This document shows, piece by piece, positions 53,125 to 62,645 of a stretch of 64,000 bases of DNA. The stretch's first letter is position 1; the number at the start of each line of letters is the position of its first letter. The stretch is from assembly GCF_964222135.1 (NCBI RefSeq), contig NZ_CAXQBR010000045.1, positions 1 through 64,000 of the forward strand. The letters are read 5' to 3'. The translations under genes and the position numbers were made by a program. The notes under the pieces were generated by a model. The model ran no database searches and was not told where the DNA came from. It saw nothing but the letters and a program-made list of their open reading frames with translations. This DNA comes from Euzebya sp. Lineage in GTDB: Bacteria > Actinomycetota > Nitriliruptoria > Euzebyales > Euzebyaceae.

Positions 53125-55083
53125 GTGAGCGCGTCAGCGATCAGCGGACAGGCCGGGGGGCAACCCCGGCGCGTCAGCGCGGGGGTTGGGCTGACGAGAG
53201 CGGTCGTGATCCTGGTGTGCGCACTCGCTCTGGCGGTCCCCGCCGGGGCGGCCGAGTACGCCGTGGTCGGGGGGCAGCCAGCCGAACCCGGCGCGTGGCC
53301 GTCCGTCGTCGCGCTGGTCCGCGCCGAGGAGCCCGACCGCGTCGTCGCCCAGTTCTGCGGCGGCACCGCGATCGCGTCCGACCTGGTCCTGACCGCCGCC
53401 CACTGCTTCCACGACGACACCGCCGAGCGGTGGCGCCACCCCGAGGACATCCGGGTGATCGCCGGACGGACCGAGCTCGGTGCCGCCGGCGGGATCGAGC
53501 TGGCCGGCAGCGCGGTCCACCTCCACCCCGACTACGACCCCGTCCAGCGGCGCAACGACGTCGCGGTGCTGCGCGTCTCGGGCGACCTGGGCGTGCCGCC
53601 GCAGCCGCTGGTCGCCGAGGGAGCCGACTGGCCGTCAGGTGGTGCGATCGCGACGGTCCTCGGGTGGGGGCGGACCGGCGCCGGGGCCGACGAGGCCTCG
53701 GCGACGACCACCCAGCTGCACGCGGCGACGGTCCCCGTGACCGACCCGGGGAGCTGCGGCCAGGCGTTCGGCGGCACCCTGGACCTGCTCCTCCACCTGT
53801 GCGCCGGCGGCCCGGGCGCGGTCGACGCGCCGGCGGCCGATTCCTGCCGCGGTGACTCCGGCGGCCCGCTGCTCGCCACGGACCCCGCCGACGGCGTGGT
53901 GCGCCAGGTCGGCGTCGTCTCGTTCGGCCCGTCGGTGTGCGGCGTCGGCGATCCGGGCGTGTACGCCCGCCTCAGCACGGCCAGGTCGTTCGTCGACGGC
54001 GTCGTCGCCGGCCAGGTCCCCCCGTCGGTGCTGCCGGACACCGGCCCGGCCCCGACCAACCCGGCGCCGCACGGCGAGCCGGTGCGCATCGCCGCGACCG
54101 TCGACGGGCCCACCACGGCGATCCCCCAGGCGGTCGCGGCCTCACGAGCGGTCTTCGCGGACGGCGCCGCCCGCCTGGCCGTCGTCGCCCGCGACGACGG
54201 GTTCCCGGACGCCCTGGCCGGCAGCACCCTCGCGTACGGGCGCGGCCCGCTGCTCTACACCCCGTCGACCGGCGGGCTGGACCCGCTGACCAGGGCCGAG
54301 CTGGTCCGCGCGGTCCGGCCCGGCGCGACGGGGTACCTGCTGGGCGGCGAGGCCGCCGTGCCCGCCGCCGTCGCCGACGAGCTCGCCGCGCTGGGCTTCA
54401 CGCCCCGCCGGCTGGCCGGCGACACCCGCGAGGCCACCGCCGCCGCGGTCGCCGCCGAGGTCGTCGCCCGGCACGGCAGCGGCCCCCGGCCGCCGTTCGG
54501 CACCGCCATCCTGGTCACCTCCGGGTCCTGGCCCGACGCGGTCGTCGCCGGTCAGCTCGCCGTCTGGTGGGGCTTCCCCGTCCTGCTCACACCGCCAGAC
54601 GTGCTGCACCCGGCCACCGGCCGCGCGCTGGCGGACATGGCGGTCCAGCGGGTCATCGTCGTCGGCGGTGCCGGCGCGGTGTCGGTGCCGGTCGTCGACG
54701 GCGTGCGCGACCTCGTGGCCGGGGCGACCGTCACCCGCCTCGCCGGGACCGACCGGACCCGGACGGCCATCGCCGTGGCCCAGTGGCACCGGGCGGAGCT
54801 GGCGGGCAGGGACGAGCCAGCCCCCGACACCGTGGCGGCGGTGAACCTCCGCCGCGAGGACGCCTACGCCCACGTCCTCAGTGCGGCGCCGGTCGTCGGC
54901 GCCGGCGCCGGGGTCTTCATGCCCGTCGAGGGGGAGGCGGGCGACCAGCTCACCGGCCCGGTCCGCGAGGCGTTCTGCGGCGCCGGGGGACTCCCGCTGG
55001 TCATCGGCGGGACCGACCTCGTGTCCGCGGACACCGCCCGCGCCGTCGGCGACGTCCTCGCCGGCCGGTCCTGCGCGCCCTAG
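53125..55083 (+). CDS. Secreted trypsin-like serine protease with CWB2 repeats
   Basis: 652 residues. A signal peptide (about residues 1-43) is followed by a chymotrypsin-fold protease (about 46-295) starting with VVGGQPAEPGAWPSVVAL. The catalytic triad is visible as LTAAHCF (His), RRNDVAVLRV (Asp) and CRGDSGGPLL (Ser). After a Pro-rich hinge, three CWB2-like repeats fill about 315-652 (FPDALAGS, WPDAVVAG, LLGGEAAV, VVGGAGAV, RLAGTDR). The protease is therefore anchored to the wall. Whether it is made as a zymogen is not clear. GTG start. Confidence 0.9.
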   Translation: MSASAISGQAGGQPRRVSAGVGLTRAVVILVCALALAVPAGAAEYAVVGGQPAEPGAWPSVVALVRAEEPDRVVAQFCGGTAIASDLVLTAAHCFHDDTAERWRHPEDIRVIAGRTELGAAGGIELAGSAVHLHPDYDPVQRRNDVAVLRVSGDLGVPPQPLVAEGADWPSGGAIATVLGWGRTGAGADEASATTTQLHAATVPVTDPGSCGQAFGGTLDLLLHLCAGGPGAVDAPAADSCRGDSGGPLLATDPADGVVRQVGVVSFGPSVCGVGDPGVYARLSTARSFVDGVVAGQVPPSVLPDTGPAPTNPAPHGEPVRIAATVDGPTTAIPQAVAASRAVFADGAARLAVVARDDGFPDALAGSTLAYGRGPLLYTPSTGGLDPLTRAELVRAVRPGATGYLLGGEAAVPAAVADELAALGFTPRRLAGDTREATAAAVAAEVVARHGSGPRPPFGTAILVTSGSWPDAVVAGQLAVWWGFPVLLTPPDVLHPATGRALADMAVQRVIVVGGAGAVSVPVVDGVRDLVAGATVTRLAGTDRTRTAIAVAQWHRAELAGRDEPAPDTVAAVNLRREDAYAHVLSAAPVVGAGAGVFMPVEGEAGDQLTGPVREAFCGAGGLPLVIGGTDLVSADTARAVGDVLAGRSCAP

Positions 55084-55120
55084 CTCCCTCCCCCTCGCCC
55101 TCGGGTCAGCCGCCCTCGGT

Positions 55121-56131
55121 TCAGCGGTCGAGGATCGCGGCGGCGATGCGCTCGCGGTGCCAGGCGGCCGTGCCGTACGCGCCCTCGAGGGCCTTGCCCC
55201 GCTTGAGCCACAGGTGCAGGTCGTGCTCCCAGGTGAAGCCGATCCCGCCGTGGGCCTGCAGCGCGTTGGTGTTGGCCAGCCGTGCCGCGTCGCTCGCGTA
55301 GGACTTCGCCACGCTGACCGCCTCGACCCGGTCCGGCAGGTCGTGCTGCACCGCGTAGGCGGCGTACCACGTCGCGGCCCGGGAGGTCTCGACCTCGAGG
55401 ACGGTCTCGGCGAGCAGGTGCTTGACGGCCTGGAAGGAGCCGACCGGCCGGCCGAACTGCTCGCGCTCGGACACGTAGGCGACGCTCATCTCGAGCAGGC
55501 GCTGGCCGAGCCCGTTCAGCCAGGACGCGGTCGCGGTCGCGGCGCGGTCGAAGGCGCGGGCGACGTGCGCGGCGTCGTCGGTCAGCAGGGTCGCGTCCGA
55601 CGTGGTGGCCTCGACCCGGAACACCCGCCGGGCGCCGTCGATGGACGCCGCGGGCGTCGCGGTGAAGGAGTCCGAGCCGACCAGGTGCAGCGCCCCGTCG
55701 ACCTCGATGAGCAGCGCGTCGGCCACGTCGGCATCGAGCGCGACGGGCTCGTCGCCGAGGCGGACGGTCACGATCGCCTCGCCCGCGGCGATGCGAGGCA
55801 GCCACTCCTTGGCGACGGCGTCGCCACCCGCCTCGGCGATGGTCGGCGCGGCGACCGCCGCGGTCTCGAGCAGCGGCTCGGGCAGGTTGGCCCGGCCGGC
55901 CTCCTCGAGCAGCAGCGCCATCTCGACGTCGCCCAGCCCGAGGCCGCCGTGGGCCTCGGCGATGGCGACGCCGACGAAGCCGGTCTCGGCCAGCTGGGTC
56001 CAGGACGACCGGTCCCGTGGGCCGCGGTCGTCCCACAGCGCGCGGACGGCGGAGGGGGGGTACACGCCGGTGAGGAACTCCCTGGCGCCAGCGGCCAGGT
56101 CCTTCGCGTCGTCGGTGAAGTCGAAGTGCAC
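55121..56131 (-). CDS. Acyl-CoA dehydrogenase family subunit (short partner)
   Basis: 336 residues of the acyl-CoA dehydrogenase fold. N-terminal MHFDFTDDAKDLAAGAREF, GFVGVAIAEAHGGLGLGD, then a degenerate middle domain, and the C-terminal helices REQFGRPVGSFQAVKHLLAE and QAHGGIGFTWEHDLHLWLKR. The FAD-contact WITN-type segment is not evident. It lies 10 bases after a longer paralogue, the arrangement of heteromeric FadE pairs in actinobacterial steroid and other degradation pathways. Confidence 0.87.
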   Translation of the reverse strand: MHFDFTDDAKDLAAGAREFLTGVYPPSAVRALWDDRGPRDRSSWTQLAETGFVGVAIAEAHGGLGLGDVEMALLLEEAGRANLPEPLLETAAVAAPTIAEAGGDAVAKEWLPRIAAGEAIVTVRLGDEPVALDADVADALLIEVDGALHLVGSDSFTATPAASIDGARRVFRVEATTSDATLLTDDAAHVARAFDRAATATASWLNGLGQRLLEMSVAYVSEREQFGRPVGSFQAVKHLLAETVLEVETSRAATWYAAYAVQHDLPDRVEAVSVAKSYASDAARLANTNALQAHGGIGFTWEHDLHLWLKRGKALEGAYGTAAWHRERIAAAILDR

Positions 56132-56141
56132 GGTCGTCTCC

Positions 56142-57320
56142 CTACGTCCCCGCGGCGATGCGGGGCTCCTTGGGCAGCCCCAGCACGCGCTCGGCGATGA
56201 TGTTCTTCTGGATCTGGGTGGTCCCGGCGTAGATGCACGCGCCGCGGCTGTACCAGTACTTCTTGTGCCAGTCCGTCGCGTCGACGCCGTCGAGCCCGGG
56301 GTCCTCGAGCTCGGCGTAGGGGCCCAGCAGCTCCATCCCGGTCTCGAAGATGTCGCGCTCCATCGTGGACCAGTACAGCTTGTTGAGGCTGGCCTCCGGG
56401 CCGATCTGCCCGCCGCTCGACAGCGTCGTCAGCGTCCGGTTGCCGTTGTGGCGGAAGACCTGGTTGCGCGCGTGGAGCGCGGCGAGCGCGTCGCGGACCC
56501 GCGGGTCGCCGGCGACCCCGCGGGCGCGGGCGATCGCGACCAGGCCGTCGAGGTCCTTCTGGAAGCGGACGTGGCTGCCGAGGCCGGTGCCCCGCTCGAA
56601 GCCGAGGGTCGTCATCGCGACCCGCCAGCCGTTGTCGACGCCGCCGACGACGTTGGCCGCCGGCACCCGCACGTCGTCGAAGAAGACCTCGGCGAACCCC
56701 GGGTCGGCGTTGATCTGGGTGATCGGTCGGACGTCGATGCCCGGTGTGTGCATGTCGATCGCGAGGTAGGTGATGCCCTTGTGCTTCGGCGCGTCCTGGT
56801 TGGTCCGCACCAGCGCGAACATCCAGTCGCCGAAGCGGCCCTGGGAGGTCCAGATCTTCTGGCCGTTCACCACGTAGGTGTCGCCCTCCAGCACCGCGGA
56901 GGTCCGCAGCGCCGCGAGGTCCGATCCGGCGTCGGGCTCGGAGAAGCCCTGCACCCAGATGTCGTCGCAGGAGAGGATGCCCGACAGCCACTGCGCCTTC
57001 TGCTCGTCGGTGCCGTGGACCATCAGGGTCGGGCCGAACAGGCCGAGCCCTAGGACGTTGATGCGCTGCGGTGCGCCGGAGCGGGCGTACTCCTCGGCGA
57101 AGATCGCCTGGGTGAGCAGGTCGGCGTCACGACCGCCGTAGGCGGCGGGCCAGTGGATGGCGGCGTAGCCGGCCTCGTACAGGCTGCGCTCCCAGTCCTT
57201 GTAGAGGCCCAGCTCGGCCTCGGAGGTCAGGGGCGGCAGGTCGGTGGGGACGTTGGCCTCGAGCCAGGTCCGCACCTCCTGGCGGAACGCCTCCTGCTCA
57301 GGCGTCGGGTTCAGGTCCAT
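56142..57320 (-). CDS. Acyl-CoA dehydrogenase (long partner)
   Basis: 392 residues, full-length acyl-CoA dehydrogenase: EQEAFRQEVRTWLEANVP start, the FAD/substrate block QGFSEPDAGSDLAALRT, NGQKIWTSQGRFGDWMFALVRT, FFDDVRVPAANVVG and a C-terminal QKNIIAERVLGLPKEPR. The ATG at 57320 is chosen because GGAGG stands seven bases upstream; the frame is open to 57350. The following gene is a shorter partner, so the pair likely forms an alpha2beta2 enzyme; substrate unknown. Confidence 0.93.
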   Translation of the reverse strand: MDLNPTPEQEAFRQEVRTWLEANVPTDLPPLTSEAELGLYKDWERSLYEAGYAAIHWPAAYGGRDADLLTQAIFAEEYARSGAPQRINVLGLGLFGPTLMVHGTDEQKAQWLSGILSCDDIWVQGFSEPDAGSDLAALRTSAVLEGDTYVVNGQKIWTSQGRFGDWMFALVRTNQDAPKHKGITYLAIDMHTPGIDVRPITQINADPGFAEVFFDDVRVPAANVVGGVDNGWRVAMTTLGFERGTGLGSHVRFQKDLDGLVAIARARGVAGDPRVRDALAALHARNQVFRHNGNRTLTTLSSGGQIGPEASLNKLYWSTMERDIFETGMELLGPYAELEDPGLDGVDATDWHKKYWYSRGACIYAGTTQIQKNIIAERVLGLPKEPRIAAGT

Positions 57321-57468
57321 TCGGGGTCCTCCCGCGGTTCGGGGGTCCACGGGGCGTGGCCCGTGGGATGACTCGGGTCAGTTTCTATACGCCGCGGCCC
57401 GGAGATGCCATCTCAGCTCCTCGACAGCTCCTCGACGCCGGCCCGGTGCGTCGGGCAGACTGCCGGAC

Positions 57469-58443
57469 GTGGGACGGATCGTCGCGGGGACGGGGTCGGT
57501 GCTCGTCCTCGTGCTGGTGCTCGCGCTCCCCGCAGTCGCCCAGCCCCCCGAGATCCGCCGGTTGGCCGGTCCGACGCGCATCGAGACGGCGATCGCCATC
57601 TCGGCCGACACCTACGGCGCGGGCCGCGCCGGCGCGGTCGTGCTCGCACGATCCGACGCCTTCCCCGACGCGCTCGCGGGCGGACCGCTCGCGGCGAGCG
57701 TCGACGGACCGCTGCTGCTGACCCCGTCCACGACCCTCGCGCCGGTGACGCTCGAGGAGATCCGCCGCGTCCTCCCCGCCGGCGGCACCGTCCTGGTCCT
57801 CGGCGGCGAGTCGGCGATCAGCGCCGCGGTGGAGTCCGCCGTCGCCGACGCCGGGTACGCGACCAGGCGGCTGGCGGGATCGAACCGGATCGAGACGGCG
57901 CTCGCCATCGCGCGCGCAGCCGCCCCCCGCCCGGGGTTCATCACCGTCGCCACCGGCAACGACTTCCCGGACGCGCTGATCGGCGGGGCCCTCGCCACCA
58001 CGTTCGCCGACGGCGTGCTGCTCCTGACCGACGCCGACCGGCTGCCCGCGACGGTCGACGCGTACCTCGACGAGCACGCCACCGCCGACGTGGTCACGGT
58101 CGGCCCGGCGGCGGCCGCCGCGGTCCCGGAGGCGTTCACCGTCAGCGGTGACACCCCGTCGCTGCGCTCGGTCGCCGCTGCCGAGACGTTCTACGGCGGG
58201 ATCGACCCCTCCGGCGTGTCGGTGGCCAGCGTGGAGGACTACCCCGACGGTCTGGCCGGCGCGCCCCACGCCTTCGACGCCGGCAGCCTGCCCCTCCTCC
58301 TCACCCCCTCCGAGCAGCTGCCCCAGCGGCACGTCGACTACCTCTCGTCACTCGACGCCCGGGGCCGGTCCTACGTCTACGGCGGGGCCCGGGCGGTCGA
58401 GGACGCGGTGGTCGAGCAGATGCGCGCCGCGCTGACGCGCTGA
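57469..58443 (+). CDS. Secreted protein made only of CWB2 repeats
   Basis: 324 residues: a signal peptide (residues 1-24, VLVLVLVLALPAVAQ) followed directly by three CWB2 repeats (about 27-125, 125-222, 222-324). The motifs IRRLAGPTRIETAIAIS, FPDALAGGPLA, VLGGESAIS and YPDGLAGAPHA show this. There is no other domain, unlike the SpoIID and protease proteins in the window, so it may be a wall-bound stub or adhesin-like surface protein. The GTG is seven bases after CAGACT. Confidence 0.85.
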   Translation: MGRIVAGTGSVLVLVLVLALPAVAQPPEIRRLAGPTRIETAIAISADTYGAGRAGAVVLARSDAFPDALAGGPLAASVDGPLLLTPSTTLAPVTLEEIRRVLPAGGTVLVLGGESAISAAVESAVADAGYATRRLAGSNRIETALAIARAAAPRPGFITVATGNDFPDALIGGALATTFADGVLLLTDADRLPATVDAYLDEHATADVVTVGPAAAAAVPEAFTVSGDTPSLRSVAAAETFYGGIDPSGVSVASVEDYPDGLAGAPHAFDAGSLPLLLTPSEQLPQRHVDYLSSLDARGRSYVYGGARAVEDAVVEQMRAALTR

Positions 58444-58471
58444 CGGGGCTCCGTCGCGCGTCGGGCGTCCC

Positions 58472-58610
58472 GCGATGCGCCCGTGGGTCGATGGCGGGAG
58501 GGTTCGCGGCTCCCCGGGTCCCGCGATGCGCCCGTGGGTCGATGGCGGGAGGGTGCGCGGATCCCCGGGTCCCGTCGTGCGCCCGTGGGGCGATGGCGGG
58601 CGGTCGCCCG
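58472..58610. repeat. Three tandem copies of a 51-bp unit (family C)
   Basis: Units start at 58472, 58523 and 58574 with GCGATGCGCCCGTGGG (third copy GTCGTGCGCCCGTGGG), 51 bases apart. Each contains TCCCGC...GCGGGA arms around ATGCGCCCGTGGGTCGAT and a short GGGTTCGCGGCTCCCC-like linker. It is the gap between the CWB2 protein and the following Rossmann gene and has no sequence in common with the 62-bp family that I can see. Confidence 0.8.
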
Positions 58611-58671
58611 GCCCGTCGCGCGCGGCCGCGTAGGGTGAGGCGTCGCATCGGGCGGCGAGGAGAGGACGGCG

Positions 58672-59475
58672 ATGCCGGTACTGGTCACGGGGGTCGAGGG
58701 GGCGGTCGGTCGCCGGGCGGTGCACCAGCTGGCGGCCGGCGGTGGGGAGGTCCGCGCGTTCGTGCAGGCCGATCTCGCCGCCCCCGCGCGCAGCGAGGCC
58801 CTGGCCGGGTCCTACCGCCAGCTCGGTTGCAAGGTCGCCCACGGCCACCTGGACGACGAGGCCCACCTGGAGACCGCGCTCGAGCAGGTCCACACCGTGC
58901 TGCACCTCCTCGGTCGTCCGACCGACGACCCGGCGGCGCACCTCGACGCGACCGCCACGGTCGTCAGCGCGGCGATCGGGGCGGGGTGTCGCCGCCTGGT
59001 GCTGCTGAGCGACCTGGCGATCGCCCAGGTCGCTCAGAACCCCTGGCTCGAGGCCCTGGCGGAGGCCGAGGAGCTGGCCGCCGACGCGCCCCTCGAGAGC
59101 GTCGTCCTGCGCTGCGCGGTCATCGTCGGGCCGGACGACCCGCTGACCGCGGCGCTGGCCGCGGGCGCGCTCGGCGACGATCCCCCCGGCGCCCACTGGC
59201 CGGTCTCCTGGATCGACGTCGCCACCACGGCGGTCCTGGCGGACGCCGAGCGCGACCTCGACACCTCGCTGCACGTCGAGGCGTCCCTGACCGGGCCCGC
59301 TCGCGTGACGACCGCCGACCTCGCCCGCCGCCTCGCCGAGCTGGTCGCGCACGAGCCCGAGGCCCCCGCGGGCGGGGCACTCCCCGCCCACGCCGCCGAC
59401 CTGCTGACCCGCACCACCGAGCGGCCCGAGGGCGCGCTCATCAGCCAGGGCACCCCGATCGACGCCGGCTGGTAG
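58672..59475 (+). CDS. NmrA/atypical-SDR NAD(P)-binding protein
   Basis: 267 residues: the Rossmann start VLVTGVEGAVGRRAVHQL (GxxGxxG variant, residues 3-20), LHLLGR at strand four, GAGCRRLVLLSD and a substrate-side C-terminal half with SWIDVATTAVLAD. It resembles the NmrA/NAD(P)H-binding atypical SDR group, where the canonical YxxxK is lost. Function not predictable. ATG with GAGGAGAGGAC upstream and a TAGGGT about 35 bases before it. Convergent with the next gene (7 bases between the stops). Confidence 0.78.
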   Translation: MPVLVTGVEGAVGRRAVHQLAAGGGEVRAFVQADLAAPARSEALAGSYRQLGCKVAHGHLDDEAHLETALEQVHTVLHLLGRPTDDPAAHLDATATVVSAAIGAGCRRLVLLSDLAIAQVAQNPWLEALAEAEELAADAPLESVVLRCAVIVGPDDPLTAALAAGALGDDPPGAHWPVSWIDVATTAVLADAERDLDTSLHVEASLTGPARVTTADLARRLAELVAHEPEAPAGGALPAHAADLLTRTTERPEGALISQGTPIDAGW

Positions 59476-59482
59476 CCGCCCC

Positions 59483-61726
59483 TCAGGCGGGGCAGGCCTG
59501 CCCGGCCCAGGCCGGATCGGTCACCGCCCCCACCCCCTCCGGCAGGGGGATCTCCGCGGTGTCGCCCGCGCCGTCGAGCGGCGCCACCGCGATGCGCGGC
59601 CCCTCCGGCAGGTCCACCTGGTAGGCGATCCAGTCACCGCAGGGGGAGGGGTCGGCGTCCTTCGCGTCGACGCCGTCCGCCTGGGCGACGACCCGGCTGG
59701 TCGCGAGCGCGAGCTCGAGGACCTGGACGACCGCGGCATCGGTCGACGGGTCACCGCGGGAGGAGTAGACCAGGTCACCGGCGCGGGTGTACGCCGGGTG
59801 GAAGGCGTCGCCCTCCGCCACGCCGAGCACCGGTTCGGGCGGCCCGCTGACCGGGTCGACGCTCCACAGGCGGAGCCCGTCCGGTCCCCCGGCCACGTGG
59901 AAGGTCACCACACCTCCGTCCGGTGACCAGGTGGGTCGCTGGGCGATGGTCCCGCCGCCCTGGGCGGCCAGCAGCACGGGCAGCCCGAGCGGCCGGGGTT
60001 CGGCGCCCAACTCGAGGACGACGAGGTCCCGCGCGCCATCCGCGGCGGGCGCGCTGAACACGAGCTGCGAGCCGGTCGGGTCCCACGCCGGGTCGCTGTG
60101 CCCGCCGTCGTCGGTCAGCGGCTGCGGCTCGCCGCCGTCCAGCCCGAGGAGCACCAGTCCGGCCTCGCTGGCGACGACCAGCTCGTCAGTCCCGGGGCGC
60201 CAGGCGGGCTGCGCCGCGCCGGGCACGCGCCCGGCGGTCACGTCCACCGGCGCCTGGCCGTCGGTGGCCTGGGCCCACACCTCGCCGTCGGCGACGAAGG
60301 CGACGAGTCCCTGCGCCTCCGGCGCGGCCCCCTCGGCCGTCGCCGTGTCCCCGTCATCGCCTCCGGCTGTCGCCGGGTCGTCCACGAGATCGCCCGCCGC
60401 CGTCGTCTCGACGGCGCCGTCGGGCTCCGCCGCCTCGGCGACCTCGTCACCCGCCACCTCTGCGGCGCTGGCCTCATCCGACAGGCTGACGTCGTCGTCG
60501 CCGGTCGCGACCAGGTAGGCGACGATCGCCGCCGCGAGCAGGAGCAGCACCACGGCGATGGCCGCGATGACGCCGTTCCGGTTGGGCGAGGGCGGCGCCT
60601 GGGCCTGCGGGGACGGCAGGCCGGGGGGCAGACCCGGTGGGTACCCCGGCGGTCCCGCGGGCCCGGGCGCGGTGGGGGGCGGGCGGGTGTCGTCCATCGG
60701 CACGGCACCGGCGTGGGGGGGGGGCGGCCCGCTCGCGGCCGAGGCGACCCCCGACGTGGTGGCCGAGGCCGCGGGTGGCGGAGGCGCCGACCCGGACCGT
60801 CCCGTCCCCTCGAGTGCGGCGACCGGCGGCTCGGGGGTCGAGCGGGGGGCCGAGGTGCCCAGGCCGAGCTCCCGGGTGACCGCGTCCATGAAGTCCCCGC
60901 ACGTCGGGAACCGGTCCTGCGGCTTCTTCGCGAGCGCCCGGGCGAAGATCGCGTCGAGGCCCGGCGACCACCGCCCGCCCGGCTGTGCTGAGAACGGCGG
61001 CACCGGGTCGTTCAGGTGCTTGCTGAGCAGCGAGAGCGTGGACCCGCCGCTCGGGGTGAAGGGGAAGGTGCCGGTCAGGCACTCCCACAGCACGCAGGCG
61101 AGGGAGTACTGGTCGCTCGCCGGGATCGCCTTCGACTCGATCTGCTCCGGCGACATGTACAGCAGGGTCCCGACGAACTGGCCGGTCCGGGTGACCGTCA
61201 CCTGCGCGGAGGACCGGACCAGCCCGAAGTCGGTCAGGTAGACGTGCGGGCGCCGTCGGGGTCCTCCGTAGCGCTCGGGCTCCCACCCCTCCAACAGGAT
61301 GTTCGCCGGCTTGACGTCGCGGTGCGCGAGCCCCTGGGCGCCGGCGGCGTCCAGCGCATCGGCCACCGCGGCGCAGATGAGCACGGCCTCGGCGGGCTCG
61401 AGGCGGCCCCCGCGGTCGCTGAGCACCCGCTCGAGGTCCGGGCCGTCCACGTAGGTCATCACCAGGTAGGGGATGCCCTCGTGCTCGCCGGCGTCGAAGA
61501 CGCTGATGATGTTGGGGTGCCGGACGGCTGCGGCGCCCTGCGCCTCACGGCTGAACCGCTCGCGGAACACCCCCTCGTCGGCGTAGAGGGGGCTCAGGGT
61601 CTTGACCGCCACCCGGCGGTCGAGCACCTCGTGGTCGGCCATGTACACGATCCCCACGGCCCCCCGCCCCGCCACCTGGCGGATCGTGTAGGGGCCGATC
61701 CTCGTGCCGGGCCTGAGGTCGTCCAT
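59483..61726 (-). CDS. Ser/Thr protein kinase with external beta-propeller sensor
   Basis: 747 residues. A cytosolic Hanks kinase (residues 1-280) has VAGRGAVGIVYM, VAVKTL, HRDVKPANILLEG, DFGLV and SPEQIESKAI. A Pro/Ala-rich juxtamembrane segment, one membrane helix (GVIAAIAVVLLLLAAAIVAYLVA, near residue 400) and an acidic linker lead to a C-terminal TolB/WD40-like beta-propeller (about 470-747) with repeated blades such as PTWSPDGGVVTFHV and DPAWDPTGSQLVF. The propeller may bind an external ligand or wall component. The ATG at 61726 lies eight bases after TAGGCT, supporting leaderless expression. Confidence 0.92.
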   Translation of the reverse strand: MDDLRPGTRIGPYTIRQVAGRGAVGIVYMADHEVLDRRVAVKTLSPLYADEGVFRERFSREAQGAAAVRHPNIISVFDAGEHEGIPYLVMTYVDGPDLERVLSDRGGRLEPAEAVLICAAVADALDAAGAQGLAHRDVKPANILLEGWEPERYGGPRRRPHVYLTDFGLVRSSAQVTVTRTGQFVGTLLYMSPEQIESKAIPASDQYSLACVLWECLTGTFPFTPSGGSTLSLLSKHLNDPVPPFSAQPGGRWSPGLDAIFARALAKKPQDRFPTCGDFMDAVTRELGLGTSAPRSTPEPPVAALEGTGRSGSAPPPPAASATTSGVASAASGPPPPHAGAVPMDDTRPPPTAPGPAGPPGYPPGLPPGLPSPQAQAPPSPNRNGVIAAIAVVLLLLAAAIVAYLVATGDDDVSLSDEASAAEVAGDEVAEAAEPDGAVETTAAGDLVDDPATAGGDDGDTATAEGAAPEAQGLVAFVADGEVWAQATDGQAPVDVTAGRVPGAAQPAWRPGTDELVVASEAGLVLLGLDGGEPQPLTDDGGHSDPAWDPTGSQLVFSAPAADGARDLVVLELGAEPRPLGLPVLLAAQGGGTIAQRPTWSPDGGVVTFHVAGGPDGLRLWSVDPVSGPPEPVLGVAEGDAFHPAYTRAGDLVYSSRGDPSTDAAVVQVLELALATSRVVAQADGVDAKDADPSPCGDWIAYQVDLPEGPRIAVAPLDGAGDTAEIPLPEGVGAVTDPAWAGQACPA

Positions 61727-61734
61727 CACCCCGC

Positions 61735-61740
61735 AGCCTA
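61735..61740 (-). promoter_or_regulatory. -10-like TAGGCT, probable leaderless start of the kinase gene
   Basis: TAGGCT on the minus strand ends eight bases before the ATG at 61726. This favours that ATG over the in-frame GTG at 61729. Confidence 0.45.
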
Positions 61741-61827
61741 GAACCCCGGGCGCCTCGGGATCGGGGTGTCCTGCAGGCCGGGCGTAGACTCCCCGACCAG
61801 CCGTCCGAGCCGAGCCGAGGGGTTGCC

Positions 61828-62598
61828 GTGGGAGAGTTCGTCAGCGTCCAGACCGACGACGGGGTCGCGACGATCCGGATCGACCGGGCGCCCGTCAACG
61901 CCCTGAACGTCCAGATGTGGGGCGAGTGCGCCGACGCCGCCCGCCAGGTCGCGACCGACGACGACGTGCGCGCCGTCGTGCTGTGGGGCGGCCCGAAGGT
62001 CTTCGCCGCCGGCGCGGACATCAAGGCGATGCGCGAGATGTCCTTCACCGACGCGTTCGCCCACGCCGGCGAGCTGCAGGAGGCCTTCCGGACCCTGGCC
62101 GAGGTCCCGAAGGTCGTCATCGCCGCGGTCAACGGCTACGCCCTGGGTGGCGGATGCGAGCTGGCGCTCACCGCGGACTTCCGGTACGCGGCGGACAACG
62201 CGAAGTTCGGCCAGCCCGAGATCAAGCTGGGGCTGATCCCGGGCGCCGGCGGCACTCAGCGCCTCGCCCGGCTGATCGGTACCCAGGCGGCCAAGGAGTG
62301 GGTCTACGGCGGGGAGATGTACGACGCCGAGACCTGCCGCCAGCTGGGCCTCGTCGACCGGATCTACCCGGCCGACGAGGTGTACGACCGCGCCGTCGAG
62401 TCCGCCCGCGCCTACGCAGCCGGCCCCTACGCGCTGCGGATGGCGAAGAAGGCGATCGACGAGGGGATGGGCCTCGACCTGGCCTCGGCGCTCAAGCTCG
62501 AGACCGAGCTGTTCGCCGCCACCTTCGCGACCCGGGACCGCGAGATCGGCATGGACGCGTTCCTCGCGAAGGACCGCGCCGAGTTCACCCAGCGCTGA
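61828..62598 (+). CDS. Enoyl-CoA hydratase/isomerase family protein
   Basis: 256 residues of the crotonase fold: FAAGADIKAM (oxyanion hole strand), VNGYALGGGCELALT, GQPEIKLGLIPGAGGTQRL with the two catalytic glutamates at the usual sites, and a C-terminal ALKLETELFA helix. GTG start with GAGGGG upstream; TAGACT about 40 bases before it could be its -10. Hydratase function fits the acyl-CoA dehydrogenases and thiolase in the window but the exact chain length is unknown. Confidence 0.94.
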   Translation: MGEFVSVQTDDGVATIRIDRAPVNALNVQMWGECADAARQVATDDDVRAVVLWGGPKVFAAGADIKAMREMSFTDAFAHAGELQEAFRTLAEVPKVVIAAVNGYALGGGCELALTADFRYAADNAKFGQPEIKLGLIPGAGGTQRLARLIGTQAAKEWVYGGEMYDAETCRQLGLVDRIYPADEVYDRAVESARAYAAGPYALRMAKKAIDEGMGLDLASALKLETELFAATFATRDREIGMDAFLAKDRAEFTQR

Positions 62599-62645
62599 GC
62601 CGGCCGGATCCCCGACCCCCAGGCCCGACCACCCAGGAGCAGTCC

